A DNA stretch of 64,000 bases from Aquila chrysaetos chrysaetos (GCF_900496995.4 NC_044011.1:23468041-23532040), one strand, 5' to 3'; shown: positions 1 to 13,560, numbered from the stretch's first letter. Translations and numbers: made by a program. Notes: generated by a model not told the origin, from the sequence alone.

Positions 1-529
1 AGACCTGGGAACCGCTGCAGCCAGAAACAGCCAGCCCCTCAGAGATGGAGAACATGAGGGACCACCGGGACTCTCTACAGGAACCCGGGAGACATTGCAT
101 GGATAAGACTTGGGTAGGTCTGAAGAAAATTAATTCATGATCCAGTTATAAATTGGCCCACCACCTACATAAACCTGTTTTAGGAAAATAGAGTTGGTAC
201 ACACTGACAGTCTCCCAAACCCAAGCATTACAGTAGCCATGTCACAATCATTAATCTCTGGTTGGCACATCATATGACTATCAAGGCACAGGATGATGGC
301 AAGTCATTTGTATTTTGGGGGACTCTTTATCAAATATTTTGTAGATTAAACTTCTGTTCTATTATTACCAGTAGACTGTAACTTTGTGTACCAAGATTGG
401 GATCCATGATACATACATCTAACCCAACACAGTCTACATTCTAAAGGGTTTCCAAGCTAAGTAGATTAGACACACAGCAGAAATAAAGAGCCACACTACC
501 CTCACTCTTTGTAGCTGGTGAGCTGAGGG

Positions 530-625
530 ACAGATTTGCTCTAGGTTTCACAGCAATCACTGGCATAGCTGGGAAACGATTCAAGACCCGTGTCCTAACC
601 ATAAAACCATGCTTGCTCTCCTGGA
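530..625 (+). repeat. MIR-like SINE fragment
   Basis: The text runs through the typical MIR 3' half in order: a 'tttcacagcaa' segment, 'ctggcatagctggga', then 'caagacccgtgtcctaacc'. This resembles the MIR pattern of 'cacagctagtaagtggcagagctgggattcgaacccaggt'-type sequence in diverged form. It was identified from memory of the consensus, not by a search. Confidence 0.4.
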
Positions 626-2889
626 ATAGAGAGAAACAGGAACACGCCAGAGATGCAAAGCAAATGCCAGGTTGTAGAATCAGCCCCCAAAGTATTTCGT
701 TCCCTGGAGAGCGATTAAAGTCTTGCAGTACATATAAACACCTGCCTAATGATGACAGAATTGAATTTATTGCTTCATGCAGCAAAAATGCCTCAGAAAT
801 AAGATACTAGGTGTACTATTGAGATCATCCAAAACATAGCACGTGTTGTAGTTATCACAAACTTCAGGTGATCAGCCTAAAACATCTGCAGCACATGTAC
901 TATCTGTTGAACACCAAGGCACAGCTCATACAAACTCTGCCCAGGACCCTCCAGAGATTGTAAAGTAGCTGAGACATGATAGACTCAAAAGAACACCTCA
1001 CTTCATGAACCTCCACCACTACCCCAGCACAGCAGCTCCAGTGGAAGCACTGCCAAATGCCTAAGCTGCGCACCTTCTCCTTCAGCTTATCACACTCTTA
1101 CGTTAGTGAAAACACATTTCTGAGGCTGGGACAGTAAGTTTGAACTGAGTCCTTAATACAGAACTGCTGCACCTTTTCCTTTAGGAACCAACTATCTTCT
1201 ATAAGCACTTAAGCCACAAAGTATTTCTAAAAGAAGAAAACTGGGCTTCAAAAATGTTGATCAAATGCAACATTTCAAACAAATCTTTCTAATCCCTCTT
1301 GATACATCCACATGGTCGAAAACCAAAGCTATGCCATAACCAGCATCCGCTGGAACAAGCAGTATCATGCCCATACAAAAAAGCTTTCCTGCTCTACTTT
1401 GTTTAAAGTTGGTATGAGTAAAGGCAATTTCCATTAAGCTAAATCTGACAGTAATGTTAAAGGTGAGGTACTGTAATTTATATATTGGCTGTAACGTGGT
1501 TAAAATCCTGGTACAAATGGCAAAACGATCTACACTGCAGTCATCTGATATTGTTGGATTTCTTTTCTCTTATGAAAAAAAAAGTTTTCATGGCTTTTTA
1601 TTGATAGAAGTTGTAATCAAAATGGTCACTCTTGACTGAAGAGAGTTAATCATGCAGGTTGAGGAGGAACCTTATTTGCAGCTCGTAAATTAAGTGAAAA
1701 AGATCCATGTTTATTTATTTTCATTTCTTCTCCTCTGGACAAAAATCCCTACTTTATTATCTGGAGCAACTGGCAAATATTTTAAAATACAGTCCTTACA
1801 AATTACAAATTCACTTCACTCCTCAGATCTCAGGCCAAAAACAGCTAAGAGAAAGAAAAAAACAAATAAATCCTTGCCCCCACTCACCCTTTCACCACCT
1901 TCACGATTCTGTTCCTCTCAGAAAAAAATTAAGAGAACTGGTGAACTTTGCAGTGTGCCAGAGAAACCGGTGCACATGAGCTATTTTACATCAAAGAGAC
2001 AAATGCCTTCTGAAGTGCCAAGAGCTCCCTCGCTATTATACCAAAAAAGTGCCAGTTCACCTTTTCTGCTGGATGAAATATCATGGAGAGAGAAGAGCTG
2101 GTGTCTAATATGGGCAGGCATGGGTCATTAAAGACTCTATGGAGTGTAAAAAAAAAACAACTTTCAACTCCTTTTGGAAATAGCCCATCCTGGTGCACAA
2201 AGGCAATATACTTGCAGGGCAATAGTTGGCATGTGCCAAATTCAGCCCTGGACCGACTTCAGTTTCTGAGATGGCTTAATAAGTAGTTTCAAGTGAAGTG
2301 CATCACAGCAATGTAATTCCCAAGATGACAAAGGCACAGGAGGTACGTCCACTGCAAAACTGGAGCAACCTTAGAAGGAAAAAACCTCAAGAGCTTTTTA
2401 ATAAGATTTCCTACAAGTTTCTAGAAAGCTAACTGGATTAGTTATGTTCACAGTTCTAATATTCTCAACTTAAATGATAGTAAAAAGGCTTATTGCTTCC
2501 TTCACTTCTATAATCTACCACTGTGAGCCACCTTCAGTCTCTGCTAGCCTTCAGTTTTGAGCCAGCTGCTAACTGAGCAGATTCCTGAAAACGTCTAGCT
2601 TCTTGGCTTCCAAAGGATTGAAGTAGCCACCTCCTCTTGGCTTGCTTTCTCTGCAAGTGGTAACGATTCCTTTTGTACCTTTTTAAGTCTGGGACATGAA
2701 ACAAAGATGCTTTAGGCAGCCATTTGGGCTCTTTTAGCACTTTGGGAGCATGCCCATCATATCTTTTCCTCTCAGAAATGCCCCACAGGGTGAGACCGAT
2801 GTGGCTGTTGCAGAAGTTGCTTAGGGAGAGCATGTGAAACAAGCCACTACCTGAGGTCCAATCCTCATACTCCTTCTGCATCCTGCTGT

Positions 2890-3265
2890 TAGATTTCGGA
2901 TGTCAGAGGGAATATCGCTGCCTATTCCCAATAGTATCTGGCTTGCACCTTTTATCCAGTAATTTGTCTAATCCGTTTTGAACCTCTCGATGTGTTCTGA
3001 CTTCACACTTTCTTGCAACAGCAAGTTGTAGAAGTTTATCACAGGGTTTGAAGAAAGACAGTTTTAAAAACCTGTTTTAAATTACATTCTATCAGTTTCA
3101 ATGCATGTTCTCTGATCTAGTATTGTAGGATTTGGTAAACAAGTTTAGCACTCATCTTCTGCACTGCTTTCTTGATGTTGTAAATCAGCTTCATCCCTTC
3201 TCAGCATTCTTTCCAAACTGAAGTGAGACCATAAGCCTGCTATTACTTCCCCATAACAATTTTAG
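2890..3265. repeat. Degraded ancient interspersed repeat
   Basis: The phrases 'tttatccagtaatttgtct', 'aagttgtagaagtttatcac' and 'cattctttccaaactgaag' occur in order and spacing that resemble a widespread old amniote repeat. I cannot name the family with confidence. The copy is strongly diverged and no target-site duplication is visible. Confidence 0.35.
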
Positions 3266-4988
3266 ATGTCCTTTTCCATATCTATAACTTCCCCCCCCCC
3301 TTTTTTTTTTTTAAAGAAAAAACTACACTTTTCTTGAGATATGAAGACCAATTGTATGTAATACTCAAGATGTGGAGGCACGAAGATTTTCTACAGTGGC
3401 AAAATGTCATCTTTGGTCATGTTCTCAGTACCCTTCCTGATATGGGCAATTTGGGCTGCAGCTGAACACTGAGCCAATGATGACAAAGAACTGTTAACTC
3501 AGCATGGCTTGGATTATTCTAAAGCACCACAGAGTTGTTTTGGAGATGCCCAAATTAACTCCAGACAAGAGACTAGATCACACAACAACACAGGATAATG
3601 CCATGCAGAGATACTTGCTTAAGCCCTGGAAGATTTATAACTACATTCACGCAATGCACAGAGTCCTCCTAGGTTTGGCAGTACCTTTGCCAGCTAGGGT
3701 GCCTACAATCACAACACATGGGGTAAAATGGGCAGGCCAACAGTCCCTCCTGTGCATTTGAAATGTCTTCAGAATGGTACCTCTCTTTTGGTGAGTCATA
3801 TCCTCTCCCCCCAAGGCACCCTGAGCTCTGCATCCAATGTGGACAACATCTGAAGTTCACGTACTATAGAGTTAATAATTACCAATAAAATCAGTGACGA
3901 ACAAATTGTCCCCAATTTAAAACTTGTTTTCAGTCCCTGAGAAAATTTATCAGTACCCCATCTGAAGGGCAAGGCATAGCTGTTATGTGACAGAGGAGGA
4001 TGAAAAGTACGAACTGCTTCCTCTTCACCCAGTACTGCATGTCTTCTCCCTCCCTACGTACGCCACTGATGCACCTCAAAAAATATTTATGAGTTCTCAT
4101 TCAAATACTTCAGCTGATAAATTTAATATCACATTCCCTGGGGTAAGCAAAAAATAAAATATTGCATTGGCCTTCGCACATGTGGAGATTATATTACTTT
4201 ACAATGAAACCCAGCAAGCTGCACATTACAGTTTTTACCACAATCTCCTTGGTAGGAATGTTTCAAATACATTGCATATGTGTGAATACAATATGAGCAT
4301 AGTGAAACGCTTTGAACACTGTAATACATCAGACACTTGAGGCAGCGGGGAAAAAAAGAAAAAGCCTTCACCTATCTTGGCTCTTATCTTAAGTCTATAC
4401 TGTCCTTTAAATGTTTAATTTGACACTGGTGTCCTCTAGTCTCATAGATGGTGCTACTCACAATGTGCAAAGTGAACTTCCAAAAAAGTGACTACTTAAA
4501 CATACCCCCCAAACCTCTGTAAGTCTGTACCTCGTTCATTAAATATCTCTGTGAAAGAAAGCAGACGAGAGCGCTTGCTCTGTGTGGTACAACTCTGAGA
4601 AAAACAGATTAAAGCAGTTGCAGCTGTACAACAAAGCCCTTTGGTTTACGCAAACACATTTCTACACGCCGTAAAAGTCTAAACATCTGACTGACTTGGA
4701 TTTTACAAGGCTACAATACTGGAAAATACGCACAGAAATCGACAATATTCAAAGGCATTAAAGAGTTTCATTCCACATTTGTTTCCTACGTCGCCAGCTT
4801 GCTGGGATCCCCGCAGCACCTGCTCCTATAACTCCAGCCCCGGGCAGCCAGGCACCTCGCAGGCCCGGTCCCTCTTTTCGGGTTCCTGCAGCCCTTCAGC
4901 TGCAGCACGGGTGCCATCTCCTGCCTGGCCGGGGAAGCGCTGCCGGCAGCGGCAGTCCGCGGCGGAGAGCGGCCGGGGCCCAGGGGCC

Positions 4989-5084
4989 GGGGCCGGGGCC
5001 GGGGTCGGGGCCCAGGGGCCGGGGCCGGGGCCCGGGCCCGGGCCCCGGCCCCGGCCCCTGGGCCCCGACCCCGGCCCCGGCCCC
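4989..5084. repeat. Perfect 96-bp GC palindrome of GGGGCC-type units
   Basis: Pairing outwards base by base from the centre between 5036 and 5037 gives 48 consecutive Watson-Crick matches with no spacer. Apart from one A/T pair at 5014/5059 and one at 5005/5068, every base is G or C. The first mismatch is 4988 against 5085. The arms are built of GGGGCC, GGGGTC and GGGGCCCA units, so the sequence can form a cruciform or RNA hairpin, and the G-runs on either strand could form quadruplexes. Confidence 0.9.
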
Positions 5085-5108
5085 TGGGCCCCGGCCGGGG
5101 CTGCTTAC

Positions 5109-5286
5109 CGAGCTGCGAGTGGCAGCGTCCGTCAGTCCTACAGACCAAGGCCCAGGCACGTCGGAGCACCCCGAAAACGAGAACACGCCGTCAGTCCCCC
5201 TTGGCGGACACGTCTCGGCGCGTAGGAGCTGCGCAACCTCCGCACGGGAACTCAGTGGCAGAGGCAAATCTTCATCACTGTTTTCG
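5109..5286 (-). other. Candidate untranslated first exon
   Basis: On the minus strand a strong splice donor (CTCG then GTAAGC) has its GT at 5108-5107, which sets the exon's 3' edge at 5109. A TATA box lies about 200 bp upstream, which places the likely start near 5286. The exon's reading frames match no protein I know, so I regard it as 5' untranslated or non-coding. Direction and synteny would fit a distal first exon of EYA4, but this is inference and an lncRNA is equally possible. Confidence 0.35.
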
Positions 5287-5310
5287 AGCACGTAGCCATA
5301 GTCCGTCTTA

Positions 5311-5318
5311 TTTTTATA
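5311..5318 (-). promoter_or_regulatory. TATA box of putative minus-strand promoter
   Basis: The minus strand reads GCGTATAAAAATAAG within the CpG island. It lies 25-30 bp upstream of a plausible start near 5286 and about 200 bp upstream of a consensus splice donor. No transcript evidence is available. Confidence 0.45.
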
Positions 5319-5449
5319 CGCGGCAGCCGCCTTCACGGCGGAGCCCTGCATCATTTTTAGGGTCTGCTGGTCTGCTTTGCCTTCAAATTGCATAAGCCAA
5401 CTGTAGAAACAACAGCATAGGACCGCACGTTTAAAGAACATATACATGC

Positions 5450-8400
5450 CAAGGCACTTGAACAGGGTGGCACCTGCAGCCTGTTTTTTCCCTAATATTA
5501 GCTTGAGCTTTGTAATCTGCCTTTAAAACGGCACATGCATGTGTATGCGTGCATGCATCTTCACTCTTCCACTAAATTCTTGTCCCCTGACAGTTGTCCT
5601 CCCTGTGGACCAGTGCTGGAGGACAATGAGAAACATACTTTCCCACTCGTTTCATGTATGATTACTGGCAAGAAATCAGTGGTGAGACAGGGGTCTCTTG
5701 AGCCCAGATTCTCCTGTGTCTCGTTGACTCAGCTTCTTGCTATTCCTGCTCTGCCCCCACCTACTATTAATTATGTTGACTAGTCTGCCTTTTTTTCCTA
5801 CACATCCAATCCTCCCCCTTCATGCATCATCTGGAAGTGCTTCTTCTCACCCCTGCTTTCCTATTACATCTCAAGTCCATGAATGGAAACACTTGAACTT
5901 CCCAATGAAAAGATTTTAAGAAGTTAGCTGAGGTTTTAAAAAAAAAGTAAATAAACACCTATCAAACACCTTATACTCAACAAGAGTCTCAGAAATAGCT
6001 ATGTTGCTTTAACTAAAGTTTAAAAATATTTGAGATGGACCCTCTACAAGGAACAATTTCAGGCCATGGAAAATAAGCTTAGCAAAGTTCTCAAAAACAT
6101 AATTAGGATCTTATGGGAAGGGCTAGCTAACATTTTCTATATTCACAGCCTTACTAGCTCAGTCAATAACAACACGATGGATTTTATTGTAGGATAATGG
6201 AGACAGCCATACAAAGGGCACTGCAAGTCCATCCCCATTTCTTGGCTGTAGGCTAGTTTGGCTAAAAGTTTTTCTCTTCTGAATATATGAAAAATCACTC
6301 ATAGCCCATGTCCAAGCAGCATTTTTAGGGGTGTTTTCACACAACTGCAAGTAGAAGAGGCACATATATTCCAATTAACTTTCATTTGAAGAGGACATGT
6401 AAATGGGCTTGAGGGTCAGACAGAATGATGATGCTGTTCACAATGATCAGAAAAGGATCAAGACATGCTGGTCTTAAAAGGAAATATTAAAAGCTGTCAT
6501 GCTGAGTTTAAAACAGATAGTTAGATAGGCAGGAGGGAAGAGTCAGAACCAGCTGAGATTTTGATTTGGATATAAAACATATCCATGGAAGGGTGCAAGT
6601 CAGTCTCTGCAGAAACAGAAATTGAAATTATATGTTTTTAAAAGTACAGTAGCTTGCTAAATTCCATGCACATAAAGGCATTTCTTGTACATGTGCTGAC
6701 AAACACCGTATTTTCCTGCCCTGAAAAAAGCAAAGCTGAAGGGTGTTACTTGAATATTGTCCATTCAAATAAATGGATGAAAAAGAGAATGTATACCATA
6801 GCTTGTATTGACATACAAACACTTTTATATATATGGATATCTGAGGGTGTTTCATTTTTTTGTGGAGAGGTTCTACAAAACATGACCTCCATTCCCTTAA
6901 ACACATACTCCTAAAACTAGAAACATTTTAGTTCCCCCCCCCCCCCCGCCATTTGCCTTCCTAAACCTGTCCTAAGCATCTGTATTATGTTATCCAACAC
7001 ACTGGCTGCTAACAATACAATCAATATAAAAGGTTACTTAGGGGGCATTGCTTTCTTCTGTCCTCAAAATACAAAGCTTATTTTAACAGGGATTTGAACT
7101 CTTTCACTGTGGAAAATGTCTTAGAACCATTGAAAAAAAGGAAGGAAAAAATGAAGCATACTGGAATTACAATTTTTTGGAGTATGAAAACAGGAAATTT
7201 GCTTTAATAAACATTTTTCTGTACGTCAGCATAAAATACATTTTTTCAGTTTCATAACTTGATTGTAAAATTTTACAGGGCAGGAACTTGGCATGCCAGG
7301 CACTGACCTAAATGCCTATTATTTCATTGCTTTTAGAAAAGAATATCTGACCGCTTACACGTTGGTATTTACGTAGAGTACTGACATACAAACTCTACTG
7401 TTGCACTTCAAAGAGTAAAACTTTTTCTTACCTTACAGCCACTAGCCTCAGTCAGGCTACAGCAAAGATGAATGGATTCCTAACATTGACTGAGCTAGAA
7501 GACTAACTGAAGGTAACAAATTTCCAATTAGATAAGCAAAATAACAGCTAGGTTGATTTGTACATAAGCATTTTTCCCCTTGTAGATATCTATTTTTATA
7601 TAACTCTGCATGGTGCCTAATAATCTTTCAGCAATATGAAACGAAATATCATGAAATACCAATGATCATGAAAAGGATTCTTTTTTTAAAGAAACCAATC
7701 AGCTATAAACAAAATTATTACATCAGTTCGTAAATTTTTGAAAAGCATGGTGGTTGTTACTTTACCTATCAAAAGTATCCCCATTTTATGTAATATTGTA
7801 TTGCTCACAGAGGTCTCAGTCAAAATATTTTAAATACTTTTGCTTAAGTACTATAAAAAGTCCCCCCAATTGCTTTTGAACTGGGAGATGAGGGGAGAAG
7901 CTCCTGTAAGTCAAAGCGATTTTCAAGTTAGTTTCCACTAGTTCATATAACATGACTCAAACACTTTTGGAATTAAAACGAGGAAGCACGGTTACCAATG
8001 GCTGAAAGTTCAGGTATTTGTATAGTGGTTTACTTCCATAAAAGATTGTATCACCTTTTAGAACAGGTCAGCTACATGAAGCAGTTAATATGGATTTAGG
8101 GCTTTTTGTAGGTAGACTTTCATTCAAAAATAATGCCAATGCATGAGAAAATTATGAATGTGTGTAGGATCATTATATATAACAGCATACTAACCACTTC
8201 ATCTCCTCAGTTTGTTTAAAAGACTCTCAAAATAAACATTTGCTTGCTGACCAATGGCTGAAAAAAAAAAATCCTGTGTATTTACTTAACTGTCTAAAAC
8301 CATTGAGAAAATAATTTGCCATTACTTCTGTTTTCCTTCGGGCTACATAAATCAAGCCACAACTGTGCTCACCCAACATCCAGTATCTGGTTCAATGGCC

Positions 8401-11400
8401 TAACACGAATTATAAATCCTACTGAGGCTCCACATCCCAATCACATTATCCCCAAAGGAGAAGACAAGGCTGACAAATGGCTGTGTGTTCAGAGTTTCTT
8501 TATATCACTGGATGAGAGACCTTCGTGAGGCCTCCAGGAAAGAGAGCATGTTTTAGGGACCGTGTTTGCACCAGCTTCAGTAACATGGACGTAAGCGGGG
8601 CACTGGCTTGCAGCCGAGATATCCAGGTTCCATAGTACAAAGAAGGAACAAAACCTAACAGGTAGATGCAATTCTAAATCAGGAACATTAGTCAGAAAAT
8701 ACTAGGGCTTATGCTTATTTGTTACAGAAAGTGTTACGGGTACTGTGTGTTTTAATACTAAGTATATTTTTTCTTCATGTGGGATTAGTGCTCAGCCTCC
8801 ATAAAATACTTATGCATTAAGTAAGACTGGAAGACACACTTTCCTCTTGGCAAAGCAGGCAGAATAAACAATGTTTCCCAAAGGAAGGGCTGGAGCCCGC
8901 AGAAGTGCTTGTGCAGCATGGCGATTTGCTGCAGACAAGCCCTGATCTCCCAATGTTTGTGCTACTGCAAAACGTATCAGCTTATTACAATGGGAGATCC
9001 TGATGTGAATGAGCTGTCCTAGTAAGAAATTACCCTCAAGTGAGCACTCACGCTCCCACTACACATTACAAGCACACATACTTCCTTCTTAACCAGAATT
9101 AACATGGAATAAGCATGGAGTAGCACTGCTGTTATCCCAGACTCCCAAGGGACTGAAACAGTAAAATGGGCACTGTCATGGAAAAGAGTGGAGGGCAGGT
9201 ATAACCAGCTGCCCTGTGGGAGCCACAGTCAGGGCCACAACTCCATCAAAGTCGGAGCTGTGCAAATACATGGTGGGGGGGCTGTCCTGATGCTCGCTGT
9301 TATATCCAAGGCAAAATGCAAAAGACACAGAAAAGCAGTATTGGCCAGGATGACACACAGGTGGTTCCAAAACAAAATAAGCTTAACTGTTCTCAAGGTA
9401 TTTTAAGTCTCGCATAGGATGTTCTTCCACTACTGTCTAGAAGTCTGTACTTTACACTTTCACAGTAACTTACTAGCCTTTCTTCAAAGCACTTTGTTAG
9501 CTGCTTCACATGGAAACATAAGAATTCAGGCCTGGAAAGGACTACCAATCCATGCAAAACCACTAAAACCTGTTATTTAGTCCAGAAAAAGAAATTAATT
9601 CTGCTGCTTCTGCCAACCAAAAGCCACAAAACATGCATTGTTGAGCAAACCATTCTGCATTATCCTTGTTTCACAACCAAGGAAATCCTGCAAGGGACAT
9701 TAAACATGATCAGCAACAGAGGAAAAGTCAGGGTCAGTCCTAGAACTCTATCTCCAAAGTCTCCAATTCCCAGTGCCCTATTTAATGCCATCTAACTACA
9801 TCCTTTCAGGGGACAGGTAATGGGTACCTTTAGGGTGATAAATACAGATGGCTAGAACTTAGAGTAATACAAAGTCTACTCCTCTGAAACTTTATCTGAA
9901 ATCCTGCAGGACACATCAATATCGATACATCTTCTACAGCAAAACAAAAATACCATCTATCAAGAAAGCATGAAGAAACTGGGGTCTCTTTTGTCGACAA
10001 GCACAGGTCTGAGACAAGCATATACTAAGTCTTCCAGTATGAAGGACTAACAACCGCTTGTTTTCCTTTGCCAATTTGAATAAAAAAACAAATTAGCTTT
10101 CACAAAAGATAAAGGTGAACCAGGAAGTTTGGGTGGAATTTAGTTCTCAAGAAATTTTTGAAAATAAATCAAACACTAGGGCTAGTCTTAGGTATAAAGT
10201 AAAAAGTGCAAGTAAACTGAGTCTTTTATCAGTTCTCCAATGCTGACCCTGCACAGGTTCTAAGGTCACTCCCAGGAAATGTAATGTTACAGGAAAAAAC
10301 CATAACTTGATATCTAAGCATTTTGATCAGAAAATTAAGATCTCAACCTAATTCCTTCTGGCAAAAATGTCTAGGAAGCGTTGGTTCTGTTCCAATGAAA
10401 AACCCTTGGCATGAAAAGAGAGTTGCAATTCCCTAGTATTAATATTCATTGCCATGTAAAATGATAAGGTGGCTTTAAAAAAACCAAAGCAAACATAGAC
10501 CTGAACTTCTACTGAGGTATTGTTCCATTGTTGCAAAAGAAACACTGCCTAACAAACTCGTGGACTACAACTCTCCTCATTTGAACCCCTTTTCCTAAAA
10601 GTTAACTGATACTTGATAGTAATTAAGAGGAAATGCATAACCCAGCTACTGCTGAAGTAGCAATTCCGGTATCCCATGATATAAATGAAACACAGAAACC
10701 ATCATGATAATGAAGATATTTTTCTTACACTGACTGAAAATAGTTAAAATGTGTTAAATGAATATTCTGTAAAGGTGAATAGATGGAGTGTGCTGGACTC
10801 TTCTCAAATTACTTGGAGGTTTAAAGTATGTAAAACTCCTTAAGGACCTATTTACATTACAATTAGGACTAATAGCTTGACTAAACATAAATCCTCAATG
10901 TGTTAACAATTCTTAAGTCTTTCACTATAGATCCAGTGTGCATGTTCCCCATATATGGCTTTAAAAAAAACCCAACCTAAAAAACTTGCTATAAGGAATT
11001 TCACTGCTCCTGTCAGAAGTAAAAAGCAGTACCCTAACTCCAAATCCATGAAAACAGATCTATCACCTACCTTTAGTGCAAACCTGAAACTGGTGCTGTT
11101 GTACTATTCTAGCCTAGCCAAATGAATGTAATCTTTCTGCAACCTTCTTGTAGGTTGTGAATGCTCACAGAACATCTTTTTCTTTACCCACCATATTCCA
11201 TGTCTCTACAGTGTTCTAGTTGAAGAGGAAATCCAGCGATGATACCACAATGCAGCATATTATTTTGAATCAGCTTTCTCCATAAATACCGAGGAAAGTA
11301 CAAAGGGGAACAATTTCAGATATTACTGAACACAAGGTGAACAGCCTTCCACATCCTCTATGGAGGTAAAGCAGTAACAGCCAGAATTTTTCATGATTTT

Positions 11401-13560
11401 ATTAAAGCAACAGGTTATCAACTTCATTTTTACTCATCCTTTTCAGTGATAGCTCCTCTTCCTTTCAAGATCATCATCTCAGAATTACAATTCACCTGGA
11501 CATGAACAATTCTTCCTTCTTGCATGGATATCCTTCCTATTTTTTCCACCAACAGCAAATCATGTAATAGTCCCCTCCGAAACTTTACTACATGTTGGTA
11601 TTAGTGCTTCACATCACAATATACCATTAGTAGATTTATAAGAAAGTAAGTTGTACCAGCAGGAATTTTCCATGTTGAGATGACCTCAAGCCAAATTAAG
11701 TTTCACTTAAGAGGGGCAAATCCAGTTAAAAAAAAAAAAAAGTATCTAAGGTCTATTGTTTGCCCATGCTAAAGCAACCAAAATTTTACCAAATAGCCCT
11801 AAAACTATAAGCAGGTTAATTTCACATAGTCATCTACATCCAGAATCTATCTATACATGATTTACTTGCCTAAACTCTTTGTAGTCAGTGAAGTGTATCT
11901 GAATTAGGAACCATGCTCTTCTCCATTCTCCTGGGTCATTTTGGGTTAAAAAATAACAAAATGAAAAGCTGTATTTTAGCCAAAAAGCCAAACACCTGGA
12001 AAAGCTGTTTGCTTGCACAGGCTTAGCAAATACTTCCTTAAATTTGAGAATGTAAGTCTATGGATTTCATCTTTTTTAAAAATCTTAACCCACTACCGTG
12101 TAGGGGCTTACTGGATTGCACGTTTGTTACCCTGCATCCAGAGATGTAAGGAATTAAGGACTTTACTACTCGTAGCAGGTAAAAAATGTTCTGGTACAGA
12201 AGCACATTCAACTAAGAAACAATTTTCAACCTTGGCAACACACAGGCCACTGAACCCAGGTACTGAGCTCCAGTTTTGGACCCCAATTCCCTCTGTGAAT
12301 TCCACTCTGATAAAGCAGCCAGCCAAGGAAAAGCAAACCATAAATCCTGCTAGACTGCCAACGCCACCACCATTTCAGACAATTCCTTCTCTAGAATGTA
12401 GCAGCAACCAACATAAAAATATGAAGAACAGTGTAACTATTTTATCCAAAACTTGCAAGATGCAGCTTTTTAAGATAGGACAAAAGATGAAGTGTGCTTT
12501 GGTGTGCTTCTGTATGAGTCAGACACTCAAAATTATTAGCCAAAATAAACGAACAATTCAAGTTTTTCAATAGTTAGTGTCTTCCAACTCCATTTAAAAA
12601 GGAATATTCTTACAAATTATTCCTATCCTCAGTGTTTAGAAACCTCCAGTTATTTAATAAGATCTGCAACTAAGGCTTTTAACTACAGGAGTGAATTTCT
12701 GCCATTTCAACTATATTCAAAAACATCCAAATGGAAAATGGTAACATTTGTATGTTTGTGTTAACTTCCCTCCATTTGCAATACTAGCTTGACATTAACT
12801 AAATCATTAAAAGCTACTTTAACTCCTTCACTGAGAATTTCAGACAAGTTCAGCACAAGGATCAATTTCTTGGTTTTAACTAGACTTGGAACAGGTGACT
12901 TCATCATTAAGTACACCTGAAAATATTACTACAGGAACCCCTCAAAAATCCAAGTCACCCAGATCTAGCTACTAGAAAGCTGTGACAGGGCCAAAACCAA
13001 GAGATACTTCAAAAGCCTTAATGAGAGCTTTACAAAATTACATGAGCCCAGCATCTGGAGAAGATGCCTGCCTCTACACTACATGAATGATTGGGGATAT
13101 CAAAAAAGGGCTTACTAACCATAATGAAAATTCAAGCTCAAGAGCCTGAGAACTAGAGATACACATTCCCATCTCCTCAGTCTAGAGGTGCCCAGCCCCA
13201 CACACTCACATTCATGTCCTACTTAACAGCATAATGGAGCAATTCCTCATGACTCCACTTAGAGCTGCTCCGCAGAAAATGTAAGACAAATAAAACAACT
13301 TGCAGGAGAGAGAAAAGACAGTAATCTTAAATTCCAGTCTGAATCCCACCTTGTTTCCAAAAAATGGACAAAACCGCAAGTTCTGTATGTCATCCAACTA
13401 CTATGGAAACCAAGACACTGGGCAAGTCAGACTTCAACATTGCCTTGTTGGAGCAGTGAGATCTCAACTGCTTGGCTATCTTGACTACTGAGAAATCCTA
13501 CAGAATCACATCTAGAAGTACACAGCAATACTTCTTATAAGAAGCTAATTCCACCCACAA
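5450..13560. other. Gene-free intergenic stretch
   Basis: This is AT-rich DNA without supportable coding exons. The longest open frame (12,013-12,573, plus) has no family resemblance, splice context or promoter. Visible items are a poly-C run near 6,934-6,948, a MIR-like fragment at about 9,650-9,795, and a short inverted repeat near 8,946-9,001 (a 9-bp perfect stem around a loop of about 38 nt). Conserved regulatory elements may be present but cannot be judged from one sequence. Confidence 0.55.
9650..9795 (+). repeat. MIR-like SINE fragment
   Basis: The order 'cattatccttgtttcac', 'ggaaatcctgcaaggg', 'gaggaaaagtcagggtc', 'cctagaactctatctcc' and 'cagtgcccta' follows the body of the MIR consensus in diverged form. 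No target-site duplication is visible. It was assigned by pattern memory only. Confidence 0.45.

Larger units (their letters stand above)
1..4750. other. Gene-free stretch, AT-rich intergenic DNA
   Basis: No open frame here has flanking splice sites, a family match or codon bias that would support a gene; the frames present are under 150 codons and look random. Visible contents are a MIR-like fragment near 530-625, a degraded interspersed repeat near 2,890-3,265, and a C-run followed by a T-run near 3,292-3,313. By synteny the EYA4 gene is expected further left on the minus strand, so regulatory DNA or untranslated exons could be hidden here, but nothing in the sequence shows them. Confidence 0.6.
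4780..5330. promoter_or_regulatory. CpG island
   Basis: This stretch is sharply richer in G, C and CpG than its AT-rich surroundings and contains a minus-strand TATA box, a consensus splice donor and a long GC palindrome. CpG islands normally mark promoters. The gene it serves is not visible; an untranslated first exon of EYA4 or a long non-coding RNA on the minus strand are the two options I consider. Confidence 0.65.

Noticed and set aside
4896-5447. 183-codon minus-strand frame through the GC palindrome
   Set aside because: The frame runs over the TATA box, a splice donor and simple GGGGCC repeats that encode Gly/Pro/Ala/Arg runs in every phase, so it is a composition artefact.
12013-12573. 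186-codon open frame on the plus strand
   Set aside because: It has no recognisable domain, no signal for transcription or splicing, and AT-rich random-looking composition; most likely a chance frame.
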